This document shows positions 23,384 through 34,042 of a DNA stretch of 64,000 nt, piece after piece. Made by a program: the position numbers and the translations under genes. Positions within the stretch are counted from its first letter, which is position 1; the number at the start of each line of letters is the position of its first letter. Source of the DNA: Bilabrum cf. latius (taxonomy: Eukaryota; Bigyra: Bicosoecida; Bigyra; Bicosoecida). The stretch covers positions 744,001-808,000 of the forward strand of contig OZ237759.1 of NCBI GenBank assembly GCA_965178125.1. The letters run 5' to 3'. Under the pieces are notes generated by a model. The model had not been told where the DNA came from and searched no databases. It saw only the letters and a list, made by a program, of their open reading frames with translations.

Positions 23384-26130
23384 TCACGACCACGCCTCCA
23401 CCCTGACCCGCCCCTGCCTCTCCAACTCCTTCAGCATCGCCCTGGCTCGATCCTTCCCACCATCCGACCCCTCACTTGTCACACCTACGCCGCTCGTCAC
23501 ACCGCCAACGGCACTCAGGTGCCCCTCGATGCACTCCACCAGCACGTCCTTCACGTCGCTTGGCATGCGGTTCGCGCTGCCCGCAATGTACACGTAACCG
23601 CCTTCTTCCACGAGCGCCCGGCCAACCCATGCCGCCTGCTCCAGCAGTCTTTTTGTAACGTACACTTTGTGCTTTCCGGTGCTCCTCGAGAACGCAGTGT
23701 GCAGCCCTTGCAGCGCGCCCCCCTGCACCATCCTCAGCCAGTCGCGCGCATAATAATAATCCGAGTCCGCCCGCCGGCATCCAAAGAAGAGCCGCCAACC
23801 GACCTCACCAGGACCTACACTCTCGGCGTAGGACTCTGGAGATCGGAGCACATCTGCGGAACCTCCATCGCGCGGCCCCTGCACCAACATGAAGGGCGGC
23901 ACGTTGGCCGTTGCCGCCGCCGCCGCTCCATCACCCGCATCCCCAGCCGCGCCGCCGTGCGATGCACCCGACCTCAGCGCCGCCTCCCGCTCCATCAGCA
24001 GGGAACGCATGGGAGCGACTCCTGTACCCGGTCCAACCATAATGAGGGGGGCCCCCGGATCCACCGGTGGACGGAAGCTGCCGGGTACAATGTACATGGC
24101 AACCATGGCGCCTCCACCGGCACCGGCACCAGCACCAGCACCAGCACCAGCGTGCGATGCACTTGCCGGGAGCCCCGCTAGCCATGAGGAGCACAGCCCC
24201 TGCCTTTTGGCTCCGAATCTCGTGGTGTAGGCCAGCTTGGCCACGAGGAGCTCCAGCCTGCCGGGGAGGGCGCTGGGCCCCGAGGCGATGGAGAAGGACC
24301 TGGGCTGCAGGGGGGCCACCAGCTCCAGAAGGTGGGGCAGGGGAACATGGACGGAGGGAAAGTCCAGTAGGACCTCTAGCCAGGACCTGCTCTCCTGCTC
24401 GATGTACGCGAAGAACACGTCGGAGCCCCCCGGGCTGGCCATCTCGGCCAATTTCTCCGCCTCGTCCTCGTCAGCAGCGAAGAAGCTCAGCTGGCCGAGC
24501 GCGCGCCTCCTCGGCTTCCCGAACACGTCAAGGTACAGCGTGAAGAGATCTCGGACCGTGATCTCTGTACCGTAGGGCAGCCGGTGCGAAGGTGCCCTGG
24601 TGCGAGGCAGCCTGGTGGGATACCTTGCGACCAAGGGGTCGTGGGGAGACGGTCTAGCGACCCGCAGCGCGGAGGCAGACACACCCATCCCGCTGGATCC
24701 GGATAGAGCATCCGCTGCCTCCTCGGCGGCCTGCATGTCAGCGGCGGAGATACTTTCAGTTTCCAAGCGGGAGTCGGTGCTTGCAATTGCAAGCTCGCCG
24801 CCACCGGCAGCATCAGCATCGCTCATGGCAGGCTGCCAGGGCATCTCTCCCCCTGCACGCGTGGACATACTTCCATCCCCACTCCCGCTCCCAGCAGACG
24901 TACTTGCTGCCTAGCTATCTCCCGTCTCGCTGGTGCTCCTCTAGCTCAACGGCCGATCCAGGGCGGAAGGGAGGGCGGGATTGCGGTACACCCTTCGAAG
25001 CAGGTCCAGCACCTCTGCTGGGGTGGGCTCCAATTTCGATGACGTGTGACGAGTGCCGGCGGAAGCACCACCATCGAGCGGTGCATCTGGTGCTTCGCCC
25101 CCGTCCGCGTGTTCCCTGATCAGCACCGTGTCGTCTGGCCTGAGTCCCAGCCTCCCCCACATCGCTCGGAGCCTCTTTCCCCCGTCTCCGTCGTTCCTCG
25201 GCCAGAGAACACAGACGTCCCCTGCCTGCCAGCGCGGCGCCCCCTTAGGCAAGCGGAAGCGCAGGTGGCGGGTGTCTTGCGACCAGCCGCTCGCAGTGAC
25301 TCGCTCGTTCGACTCCAGCTGGGCGAGCATCGGGGCAAGTGTTCCCGTGGTGGATGACCGGTAGGCTCGCCCGGGAGGCGCAAGAAACGCAGGGAAATAC
25401 CTCGGCGCGCGGATGGGGTGGTGTGACGAGTGCGTTGGTGGTTTCAAGGATGTGCTGCTCGCCCGGCCCGCTGCAGTACTAGCAGTCGTGCGCTGCACCG
25501 AGTAGCGCGTGCCGGCCACCGCGGGCTGGTCCGAGATTGGCAGCAGCTCGGGCGGCGTGGGGCAGCGCTTCTGCAGAGCGGGCCACAGCTGGGTCTTGAG
25601 CCAGATATCAAGGTCGCCTTCGAGGCCCTGCTCGCTCTACTCGTCCGCAAGTCCCCTGGGGCACATATTTTTGGCGCCGAGCTGCTCCAGTCGAACGCTG
25701 AGCATGCGCGCAGCTGCATTGAACTTCTCGTACGAGGAATCCCCTAGGCCTAGGACTGCTACCTCGGTGCTCGACAGAGAATCATTCGGCAAGCTTGGTT
25801 GCCTTAGGAATTTCCAAAATGATGACATGTTATCCGGAACTTCGCCGTCTCCGGTGGTTGATGCGACAAACACAACCATACGGCGACGTGGCAGATGCTG
25901 CAACTCGATTGAATCCATCGGAATGCAGTCAGGGGAGCACCCCCTTCGTTCTGCCATATCAGAAATTCGCTCAGCAATATCCTGCGGACTAGCAGTGGGC
26001 CGAACACGGGAGAGAGAAAATCATTTCAAAGAATCGACAGGTCTGGCAATTTAGGACCGCAGCTCTCTCTTACCTGCGCGGTGCCAGTCTAGGATCCGTA
26101 TGCAATTAACAATTCATTTGGAGAGCTCAT
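23384..26130 (-). CDS. NDOR1: NADPH-dependent diflavin oxidoreductase (NDOR1/Tah18 type)
   Basis: Exons 26130-26074 and 25981-23384 (92-bp intron, GTAAGA...CGCAG) encode 884 aa. In other eukaryotes this enzyme passes electrons from NADPH through FAD and FMN to Dre2/CIAPIN1 for cytosolic Fe-S cluster assembly. Order: FMN-binding flavodoxin domain with YGSQTGTAQ (the Gln is TAG, 26089-26091), STTGDGEVPDNM and LGLGDSSYEKFN; FAD domain with RSFSIAS and GLCSSWLA; NADPH domain with GPGTGVAPMR, FFGCRRADSDYYY and a C-terminal aromatic EAWS. Further TAGs lie at 25637 (GLADE-Q-SEQG, matching a family position where Gln is common), 24941 and 24911. It is about 290 aa longer than human NDOR1 because of Ala/Gly/Ser insertions in the linkers. 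The open frame extends upstream of the chosen ATG, but the start fits the family. Confidence 0.93.
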
Positions 26131-26504
26131 TGCTGGAAGTACAATAGTGCAGGTACAGCAAGCAGTAACTGTTGCAATTGGGCCGAAGTGCGTGACGAGG
26201 GCACTGCTTGGCAACCAGCCCCCCGTGTTGCTGCATGATGTATGCATACAGCACAGTGTGGCGCTTGCTATATACCAAGTTATTATGAAAATCGGGCATC
26301 TCCCTTCAGCAGACACGACAGAGGACTGCGGGAGCTCAACTGCCACAGGTGTGGCGGGTTCGGCAAATTTCCCTTCCACCACCACCAGGCCCACTTGCGG
26401 TTGCTCGAAATCAACAGAAATCCCATAATCTTTGATTTCAATCCAACTAGATGCTTGCCCCGACATCTCCTGCACGCAGAACCCCACATTCCCCCAGGTC
26501 ACGA

Positions 26505-27034
26505 TCACTCCTCCTTCTCCTGGGAGTGGTACAGGTAGTACAGCGTGCCAGAGCCGGAGAGCAGTGTGCTCGCGATCCAAAATCCGAAAGCAGTGCCGTT
26601 GATCTGCGGGGAAGTGGAGGGGTCCATGAAGCACAAAATACAGTCTCATGCATGTGCAGGCGATGGCTCGGTGCAGCTTTGTTTACGGCAACCGATCAAC
26701 TCTAGTGTCCGAGCGAGTAGCCTAGCCGAACGGGCGGAGGCCTGTCCGATGCGTTTGCGTTAAATCTCACCTCTCCTGTGTGCAGCAGCACCAAAGGCAA
26801 CCCCAGCAAGCAGCTCATCACTGCTGCCACCACGCAAGTGCCGAAATTCGCTGTCTACCGCTGAGCTATTGTCATGTCATCCCAGTTGTCGTGCTTGGGG
26901 TTCACCAGGTGGAACAGAACAATAATGATGGGTAAGCACAATACGAAGACGAGATCCACGAACAAGACCCATGCGGATGTGATGGCAGCCCCAACGACTA
27001 GCAAGCAGAACGACAAGCCTATCGTTAACCCCAT
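26505..27034 (-). CDS. VPS55: Vps55/LEPROT-family endosomal membrane protein
   Basis: Exons 27034-26771 and 26603-26505 (167-bp intron, GTGAGA...CGCAG) give 120 aa, close to the usual 130. Four hydrophobic helices are visible: GLTIGLSFCLLVVGAAI, VLFVDLVFVLCLPIIIVLF, FGTCVVAAVMSCLLGLPLVL and an Ile/Phe/Trp-containing one in exon 2. The LP..I/V..F pattern before the loop and FGT...GLP...LLH follow the family. A TAG (26855-26857) encodes a loop residue before TANFGT. Vps55 works with Vps68 in late endosome-to-vacuole transport in yeast. The start could be a little further upstream if another small exon exists. Confidence 0.85.
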
Positions 27035-27581
27035 AACCTGCGGTGATTTGCAGCATGTTATGGAAGTCGCCACATTGGGAGTTCCTGTCAGATTCCATCA
27101 ATATAATGTATATGTGGCATGTGACTGACTGATTCATTTAGCGCCAATACGTTTGCCCCAAATCAAAGCCGAACCGCATGGTAGATACTGCTACAAATTG
27201 ATCCAGTCCACGGCAGCTGCCCCGCGATTCTCACCATTGTAATAGTTGCACCTTGCGATAGACCACAGCATTTTCCAGAACACATGATTCCACAACCTGC
27301 GGGTATATGAGGGGTGATGCAGATTCAGATCGGTTTCGACACATAGCGTATTCTGGACCAAACGATTGATACTGACCGAATTTTAGGGGTGACCAACGTT
27401 AAGGCTGATACAATCATACTTCGGATCTTTCTCACTCAGATATCGGCGGCTGGATGCGTAGGAGCTGTATTTATCCCTTTTCCCGGAACACCCCTAGAAC
27501 GGAACATTCGCGTCGATCGGAGCAGTGCGCGGCGCAAATTTTCCTTGCCTCACTGTAGTCTGCAAAGAAAGAACGCTAACC

Positions 27582-28309
27582 ATGTTCAAGAGGTACGATA
27601 TATTGACCGTTCGAATGTCTGATTGCTTGTTAATGGTTCCAACACCCCCATAAATGCCCTGTTTGTCAGCACCCAATGCGCAGGTTCGAGAAGAGTGATG
27701 TATCTACTGTTACCTTGCTCAAGTCTAGTGCCCAGAGGAATATTCGGAAGCAGATTGTGGAGCAGTATCCAGCATCGGAAGCATCAATCGATAATTTTTT
27801 GCCAGCTGGTGAGCCCATGTGCGCGTTCAAGTTCAGGCAAAGATACTAGGTTGCCTGCCACCAGAGCGAGCTCTTCTAGCGTACCTGCCCAGACGCACGC
27901 AGGCAAAATCGAAGAGGCAAAACTGCCGCACAAGACAACTATTGCGTGCATCGATAAGGAACCTCTTGCTTTCCACGCCAAGGGCGAGCCATATGTGCCA
28001 ACCCTCAGAGTGGTCCACAAATACCCGGGCCTCATGCCCCGTGTGACCGTCGACAAGGGTGCCATCCGGTTCGTCCTCAACGGTGCCAACGTAAAGGCAC
28101 CTGGCCTCACCAGCGAGGGCGGTAGCGTGGAGATCGACGAGCCCGCAGGCACACCGGTGGCCGTGTATGCAGAGGGCAAGGCATCGGCCATCGCTGTGGG
28201 CACCCTCGCCATGGACGCCAAGGACATCAAGCCAGGCGTGACGGGCGATGCCATCAAAGTGCTGCATTACTTGAACGATGGGCTTTGGAAGCTCGAGAAG
28301 CTGGCGTGA
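27582..28309 (+). CDS. MCTS1: MCTS1/MCT-1-like translation re-initiation factor (PUA domain)
   Basis: Three exons: 27582-27592 (only 11 nt), 27684-27808 and 27903-28309, with introns of 91 and 94 bp that keep the frame. The 180-aa product matches the 181-aa animal protein in length and layout: MFKRF start, N-terminal helical domain (QRNIRKQIVEQYP), then the PUA domain with YVPTLRVVHKYP, VDKGAIRFVLNGANV, CPGLTS-like APGLTS, and the family's C-terminal LHYLNDGLWKL. MCTS1 pairs with DENR to recycle post-termination 40S subunits and promote re-initiation. It contains no TAG. It is divergent from Vps55 across 547 bp. Confidence 0.94.
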
Positions 28310-29119
28310 TGTGGAAGTTTTTGGGTTTGTTTCAGGGCAGGTTGGAGCGAGAATCTCGAGGTCTTGGCCAGTGGGAGACGGAGCCAGCCGGCCTGCATGC
28401 AATGGAAGAGAGGAGGGGACACCCGACGCAATCTATCAGCTGGATGTTTTTGACGGCTTTCAATTGCCATGTGGAGGCTGTTTGAGTGCGGTGTGGAGGG
28501 GGGGGGGGGGGGGGGGGGGGCTCGAAACCAGCCGTACTTGCCGCAGTGCAACATCAGCGCATCGCCCACACGAACGCGCTCTCTTGTGTCGACGGGCAGG
28601 GATAGCAACAGCGTGCATCTCATCTTGATTGCCTGCCTGTATCGGGCAGCAGCTGCCGTGGGTGGAATTGCCTCGGTGAAATGTCTCCACGCCCAGCCAA
28701 TGATGGTGCTATCAGTGGAAGCGCAAGTTTAGGAGCATCAGTGAAAGGAGTGCACGGAATGCGGCAGCCTCTTAGAAAGCAAGTGTTCCTTGGGCTGCCT
28801 CGATCAGCAGGGTGCAGAGAAACGGCCGTGACTACCAGCCCGCGATGGTATCTAGAACCGATCGACCTAGCCCCTAGAGGGTCAAGCTGGAGGTATATCG
28901 GCCCGAGCATCAGGTCATCAGGTCAAGTGAACATGGGCCGGTTCGTCTGTGCCGATCTGGATATGAGGATTGATTGAGTCGCATAACCTTGTATCGTACA
29001 ATACTCAGGATCCTTAGTCCCGTCCACTTGTCAAGATCTAGGCCAACTAACCGTTCGATCGATCGACCGACCAGATCCACATCCGGATCAACCAGAGCCC
29101 CACTGGATGCTGCCCTCGT
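28310..29119. other. Convergent intergenic region with a poly-G tract
   Basis: This lies between the ends of MCTS1 and the minus-strand putative glycosidase. A 98-codon plus-strand ORF (28681-28977, TGA) and a 96-codon minus-strand ORF (28620-28910, TGA) overlap each other. Neither has a recognisable motif, so at most one could be real. Near 29095-29155 a stretch of about 27 bp (CAACCAGAGCCCCACTGGATG, then CTGCCCTCGTT) is directly repeated at the end of the glycosidase gene. Confidence 0.4.
28498..28520 (+). repeat. (G)23 homopolymer
   Basis: Twenty-three consecutive G residues in a non-coding region 189 bp after the MCTS1 stop. Such a tract is G-quadruplex-prone and error-prone in sequencing, so its exact length is doubtful. 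Confidence 0.9.
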
Positions 29120-30433
29120 TCAACCAGAGCCCCACTGGATGCTGCCCTCGTTCGTCCTTGCGTTGAACGTGACCTTGGTTCCGCTGGCAAACGCGCGACG
29201 CCACTCATCCGTGGCCTCGTCATACACCGCATCCCCAAGGGGGGGCCCCAGCGGCCGGTCGAACAGCCCCGGGATCCAGTGCGTCTTGAAGGACCCCTGG
29301 TCTGCCGCGCTCGACTGCCACCCGCCAGTCACAAAGTAGTGGTATTCTCCAGCGCCGGCAAGGAAGGCGGCCACGTTAGGGAGACACGTCTCATTGGCGG
29401 GGGCCTTGTTGCAGCCCTGGTGGCACTCGTACACGATCCGCTTGCCGGTGCTACGGGAGTACCGAGTCAGGTTGCGGAGGGTCATGACCGTATCGTTCGA
29501 CGCAACGCAGCCCTCATGCAGCACGCCGTTCACGTAAGGCTCCTGCTCCCCGAAATCCTCCGGGGTGAGGATTTCTCCCGGAACTTTCCCGAGGAGAAGG
29601 CCGTCCCCCAGCGCGGCCGTCGTGTCCCTGAGTGCCTGGTGCCTGCCCCTGTCCCACCCGTACGCAGTGGTGGCATTCATGCCGTATTGGAGCTTGGTGC
29701 AGTTGAAGCGGCCTTTCCCGTCCCAGTCGGAAGGAGGCTGGCATGCCACCTGCCAGGAAGCGTCCGCCCCGCACCCGTCGATCACCCCGCTGGCGGTGAG
29801 GTTGAGGCACATGTCGCGCCAGTAGTCCCTGGCCGGCTGCTGGTCGAACCCGAACAAATGGCAGTGGCTCCAGGCGTCCATCGCGGGGGAGCCGTCCGCC
29901 CCCATGACCACGTACGGGTCACGATGCGTCTCGAGGAAACCGGCGGGGCGGAAGTGTCCCGTGGAGCAGGCCTCTGTGGCGTCTGGGTTTAGCGTGTGGT
30001 TCACGCCCGAGTGGCCTTGAGGTGGGAACCACCAGCCCGTGTAGATGCGCATGCTGTCCAGCCAGACAACCACGCTGGCGTCCGGGTTACGCTATTTGAT
30101 TTCCTGCGCAGACGCGACCATGGCGTCTTCCTCCCAAAGGAACACAGGGTTCCCCTCGCCGTCCTTGGCCTACGAGCCCTGCCACTTCTCGATCGTAACC
30201 AGTGGAAATCGGGAGATCGTTTCCATCTCGGCAGCGGAATAGGTGCCCGCTGGGCCAGTAGTGGATTCTGCGCTGTGAAAGGCCACCGGAACTGTGTCCC
30301 AAGACCACTTAGGCCCTTTGCAGGTGGCGCACGACGCCCGCCCGGCCTGCTCGCGTGCCCGTGCGACGCTTGACATCGCTGTAGCACTGGCCACAAGGGC
30401 TCCTATAATTATATGCTTACATAAAGATTTCAT
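29120..30433 (-). CDS. Secreted putative glycoside hydrolase (GHL15-like), minus-strand paralogue
   Basis: A single-exon ORF of 437 aa ending in TGA, with TAGs at 30170 and 30092. It starts with a signal peptide (basic MKSLCKH, core IIIGALVASATAM, then ARA). The mature part has WDTVPV, FPLVTIEKWQ, the pattern GFDQQPARDYW, N-x-T/S sites and a C-terminal GSIQW segment. The same landmarks occur in the plus-strand neighbour at 30753-31913, so they are paralogues. The overall pattern resembles hypothetical glycosyl hydrolase family 15-like TIM-barrel proteins (Pfam GHL15), but catalytic residues cannot be named. It is probably extracellular, acting on polysaccharide. Family assignment is tentative. 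Confidence 0.72.
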
Positions 30434-30752
30434 TGTACGCTACCGTGACGAAGTGTAAATCCTGTGAAAGATGCAAATCATCGAGTAGATCCAGAAAATA
30501 GCAAAATCATTCGGCAACCAGCACAGCCACACAGACCCATAGGAATAAAGGTGTCTCCCGCACCATCATACACTTTGAATACTTAATACGTTGACTCACG
30601 ACAGTAAACTGTGATTCCAGGGAAGGATCGCGCCGTAGCCGCGTTGCGTCGCGCGCTACTGAAGTAGCGTGCTAACGTCTGCATTGCTAGATCGTGCCGC
30701 GCTGATCCCTACACAGCAGCCCACGCACTGATTGCCCCGGTAGTATAGATTC
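30434..30752. promoter_or_regulatory. Divergent promoter between the two glycosidase paralogues
   Basis: A 319-bp spacer separates two head-to-head genes of the same family, so both promoters must lie here. I see no TATA box or repeated operator that would identify them. Confidence 0.45.
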
Positions 30753-31913
30753 ATGTTCTCGCAACTAAGCATACTGGCTGCGGTCGGCACGGTAGCGCTC
30801 GGCGCTGGACCTCCATTCACGTGGGACACCGTCCCTGTGTACTCACACATGTGCAACAAATCTGGCGAGTTTTCGCCCGAAACGGTGGCTGCCCTCGCGA
30901 AGTTTCCGATCGTTACGGTCGAAAAGGGCCAAGCAGTTGATCAGCCCGGATGGGCCGAGGACAAGATCGTCGCTGCGCTCAAGCAGGTCCGTGAAGCGAA
31001 TCCAGCTGTTCACACCGTCATGTACCTCAATTCAGTGCTGAGCTGGGAGCAATACAAGCTCTCCCAGACGATCGCAAGCGATCCAAAGTACCAGCTGCTC
31101 AACGACACGGGAAAACCGGTGCGGCAACACGGCGACCACAGCTTCAAGCAGCCTCCCAACGGAATGCTCATTTATGGGTTCGACAAGCAGCCCGCGAGGA
31201 GCGCCTGGTCGGGCACCTGCCTCACCGCAGTGAGCACGGGCTACGTGGATTCTTGCTTCAGCGACCGCTCCTCGGAAGACAGCTTCCACGACAACGTCCT
31301 GTCCCCGGCCACGCAAGCGGCCTACACTGAAGGTCACGCCGGGGTGCAGCGGGAGCTCCAAACGGCGCTGGACGGACAGGGCAACGGCGGTTTCGTGGTG
31401 GCCAACAACGGGGTCGTGCAAGGGGTGCGTGCAGGGATGTACGAGAGCTTCGGAGCGTCGAACGCAAGCATCAATGCCGTGCTACAGTACGTGCGGAACG
31501 GCTTCGGTAACAACACCGCGGAGGCTGCATCGAACGGTGGTGCATCGAAGTACGACCAGAGGTACCTTCTCGAGGTACACGCAGGGTATCACCCCGACGG
31601 CGACGACAACCACTGCAAGGACGGGGTCACCAACTCGCTGGCTGCATTCCTGATCGCCGCCGGGCCCAACTCGTACTACGGTTGCGCCAGCGACTGGGTG
31701 GTGTCCAAAGACGACCAGCAGTGGGTAAAGTGGTGGCCCGAGTACTCCAAACCCCTAGGGGAGCCCAAGGGGCCGGGGGTGTACGACCCCAGCTCGGGGT
31801 CTTGGAGCCGAGAATTCGGGGCCGGGACGGTGGTGACGTTCGACGCCGGCGCGGGGACGGGCCGGATCGAGTGGAGCGACGGCACGGTGAGCCAGGGGCG
31901 TAGGCGTGCGTGA
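30753..31913 (+). CDS. Secreted putative glycoside hydrolase (GHL15-like), plus-strand paralogue
   Basis: A single exon of 386 aa with no TAG, ending in TGA. A short signal peptide (MFSQLSILAAVGTVALGAG) precedes WDTVPVYSH, FPIVTVEKGQA, YGFDKQPARSAW, a Cys-containing central part, and GTGRIEWSDGTV at the end. Landmarks match the minus-strand gene at 29120-30433 in the same order (WDTVPV, VTxEK, GFDxQPAR, xxIxW), yet overall identity looks low, so the inverted duplication is old. The first paralogue has two TAGs where this one has none. The C-terminal RRRA is basic. Substrate unknown. Confidence 0.75.
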   Translation: MFSQLSILAAVGTVALGAGPPFTWDTVPVYSHMCNKSGEFSPETVAALAKFPIVTVEKGQAVDQPGWAEDKIVAALKQVREANPAVHTVMYLNSVLSWEQYKLSQTIASDPKYQLLNDTGKPVRQHGDHSFKQPPNGMLIYGFDKQPARSAWSGTCLTAVSTGYVDSCFSDRSSEDSFHDNVLSPATQAAYTEGHAGVQRELQTALDGQGNGGFVVANNGVVQGVRAGMYESFGASNASINAVLQYVRNGFGNNTAEAASNGGASKYDQRYLLEVHAGYHPDGDDNHCKDGVTNSLAAFLIAAGPNSYYGCASDWVVSKDDQQWVKWWPEYSKPLGEPKGPGVYDPSSGSWSREFGAGTVVTFDAGAGTGRIEWSDGTVSQGRRRA

Positions 31914-32508
31914 GGAGGAAAAGTGTGGGGTTAGGCAAGAACGGTAAGTGTTTAGTGGTGGCATCCAGGCCAGGCCAACCGGGTGACGTTGACGTTGGGG
32001 ACTCACCAGGGAGGAGAGCCAGGATCGGCCTTGTCGCATCCTACTTGACCCGACTTGCCGTGTTCTATTTCGAACAAAAGTTTGCAAATCGTGTGCGTGT
32101 GTACAACTGTGGGCGAAGCAGCGTCGGGGGCACGGTGCATTTTGGCGGGCCTTTGCGACCAATATATTGTAATTCCGAATCGTTTGTTCGACAAAGTTGT
32201 AGACACCCAATTGCGGCGCACTGAATCACTTTGAGTTCGGTAACACTGCATTTTCTTGGGCTTCTACGCCTGATATACTTAGTGGTCTACCGTTCAGGCG
32301 TATAGCTTTCCAAGCTATCGTGGATAGTAGGTTAGACCCTCCGTTCTCGAAACGATCAACCATTCTGTGTTCGACGAGACATTTAATACCTGTACGTGAC
32401 AGAACGCTGGCCCATTCTCGCTACAATTATAATAAACTTATTGGATTCAGGTGACACTTTGCTTACGAGATTTTGTGCGCGTATTCCCTCCGCAAGCAGA
32501 AAGAAAAA
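31914..32508. other. Intergenic region, no gene seen
   Basis: These 595 bp are AT-richer than the flanking genes and have stops in all frames under the inferred code. They should hold the 3' end of the glycosidase transcript and the promoter of the next gene. A short inverted repeat around 32284-32325 (GCGTATAGCTTTCCAAGCTATCG) could form a hairpin. Confidence 0.4.
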
Positions 32509-33911
32509 ATGTCAAACAGAAACAATGAAGCCGAGACTGCAGCAGTTCTAGAGATTGCCCTGAAATCAGTCTGCAAAGACATGCGAACCATAATTCTCGC
32601 GACTATGAGCGCATAGAGCGGTGCGTAGGCGCAGGCTCCGTGCCGCGAAGGAGAGGCTGCTGCAGTGGTAGCCCCACCATCCACTTCAGATAAAAGCTGG
32701 TGTCAAGTGTTTGCACTCATCGTCATCAACCTGCTGGTGCAAGTCGGACTTCTTTCTCCAGAAAATGCGCGCAACTTGCTCTTGGCCAGATTCCAGAAAG
32801 TGGCTGCCAGGCCCACCCAAGCGGGCCAGAAGCTTTCGCAGAAACAGGCCCAGGGTGCGTCGTCAACACCGCAGGATACGCAAGAGCTGACCATCATTAA
32901 GAAGTGCATGCGAGATGCTATTTCTGCGCAGCCGTCACCTGCTAAAATATCTGTAAACTCCCTCACCGCTCTTCTAAAGTAGAGAGTTGCGGCTGGTGCA
33001 CTGGCCCTGGCCCTCAACCCCCTCAATGAACGTGCGGACACTCTGGACTAGTTCTACAGTATCGCGAACAGCTCCCAGGCGCACGACGCAGAGCATCGGC
33101 GCAGTGATAGGGATCAAGCAACTTCTGGTTTGAGGTGTCAGCGAGTGCTGAAAACCGGCTACAGTACGGCGGTGGACCATATACGGCGACCGAAGTGGGA
33201 GGTCCCTGCCGTGCTGTGTGACAATGTCCGCAACAACGCAAAGACCGCTGTAGCGCGCGCCTTCCTTGAGGCTATCATGAACAGAATGCCACAGCATGGT
33301 CCTGAGACTATCATGAACAGCATGGTGAATGCTGGTTTGGACGTCGTAAGAGATAGCACTCTTCCATCTACACCGCGCTGCGCGGCAGCGGCTGGATCGT
33401 CTTGGTTACCTGGACAAGCTCGGGCTGGAAGCTGCGCTGATCCCGGTATGAGCGCACCATCTTCTTCTTCTCCATCTTCTTCTTCTTCATCATCTTCTTC
33501 TTCTTCATCGTCATCTGCATCTGCCGCCGGTGAGCCAGCCGCCGGTGCTGCCACAGGAGGGGCGGCCCTGGAGACGGCCGCCTAGGCCGTGGTCAAGATG
33601 CTGGAGAACACTCGCCTCTCGCTGGAGAAGATCCCTGATGCGAGGACGGGCAAGACAAGGCGAGAGAAAGCCATCGAAGAGCATGTGGCTGGTGAGGCTC
33701 AGAGACTTGAGGATTTACCCTTGCGGTGGCAACAGAACCCTGCAGTCAGGTCGCTGGCCATGTACGGGGACTATGCCGCTGCACTCGTGATGAGGGAGCC
33801 GAGTGCATTGGTCACATTCAGCGGGAATGGCGCAAAGGCCGTGGCTGAATACATGGGCACCTAGCAAGGTGGTGCTGGTGCTGGCGATGGCGCTGTTGGT
33901 CGTGTTCGTGT

Positions 33912-33961
<50 letters not shown>

Positions 33962-33992
33962 ATGGTCTTGGTCGTGGTCTTGGTCTTGGTCT

Positions 33993-34042
<50 letters not shown>

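Noticed and set aside
24100-24260. Plus-strand ORFs opposite the diflavin reductase (Pro/Ala-rich)
   Set aside because: They are shadows of the Ala/Gly repeat in the real minus-strand gene.
26131-26504. N-terminal extension of the diflavin reductase (open frame to 26649)
   Set aside because: Family members begin a few residues before the FMN loop, and the frame would overlap the Vps55 coding end.
32260-32345. tRNA-like hairpin region
   Set aside because: A stem is visible but no A-box/B-box pair or cloverleaf can be drawn. I found no convincing tRNA or rRNA in the window.
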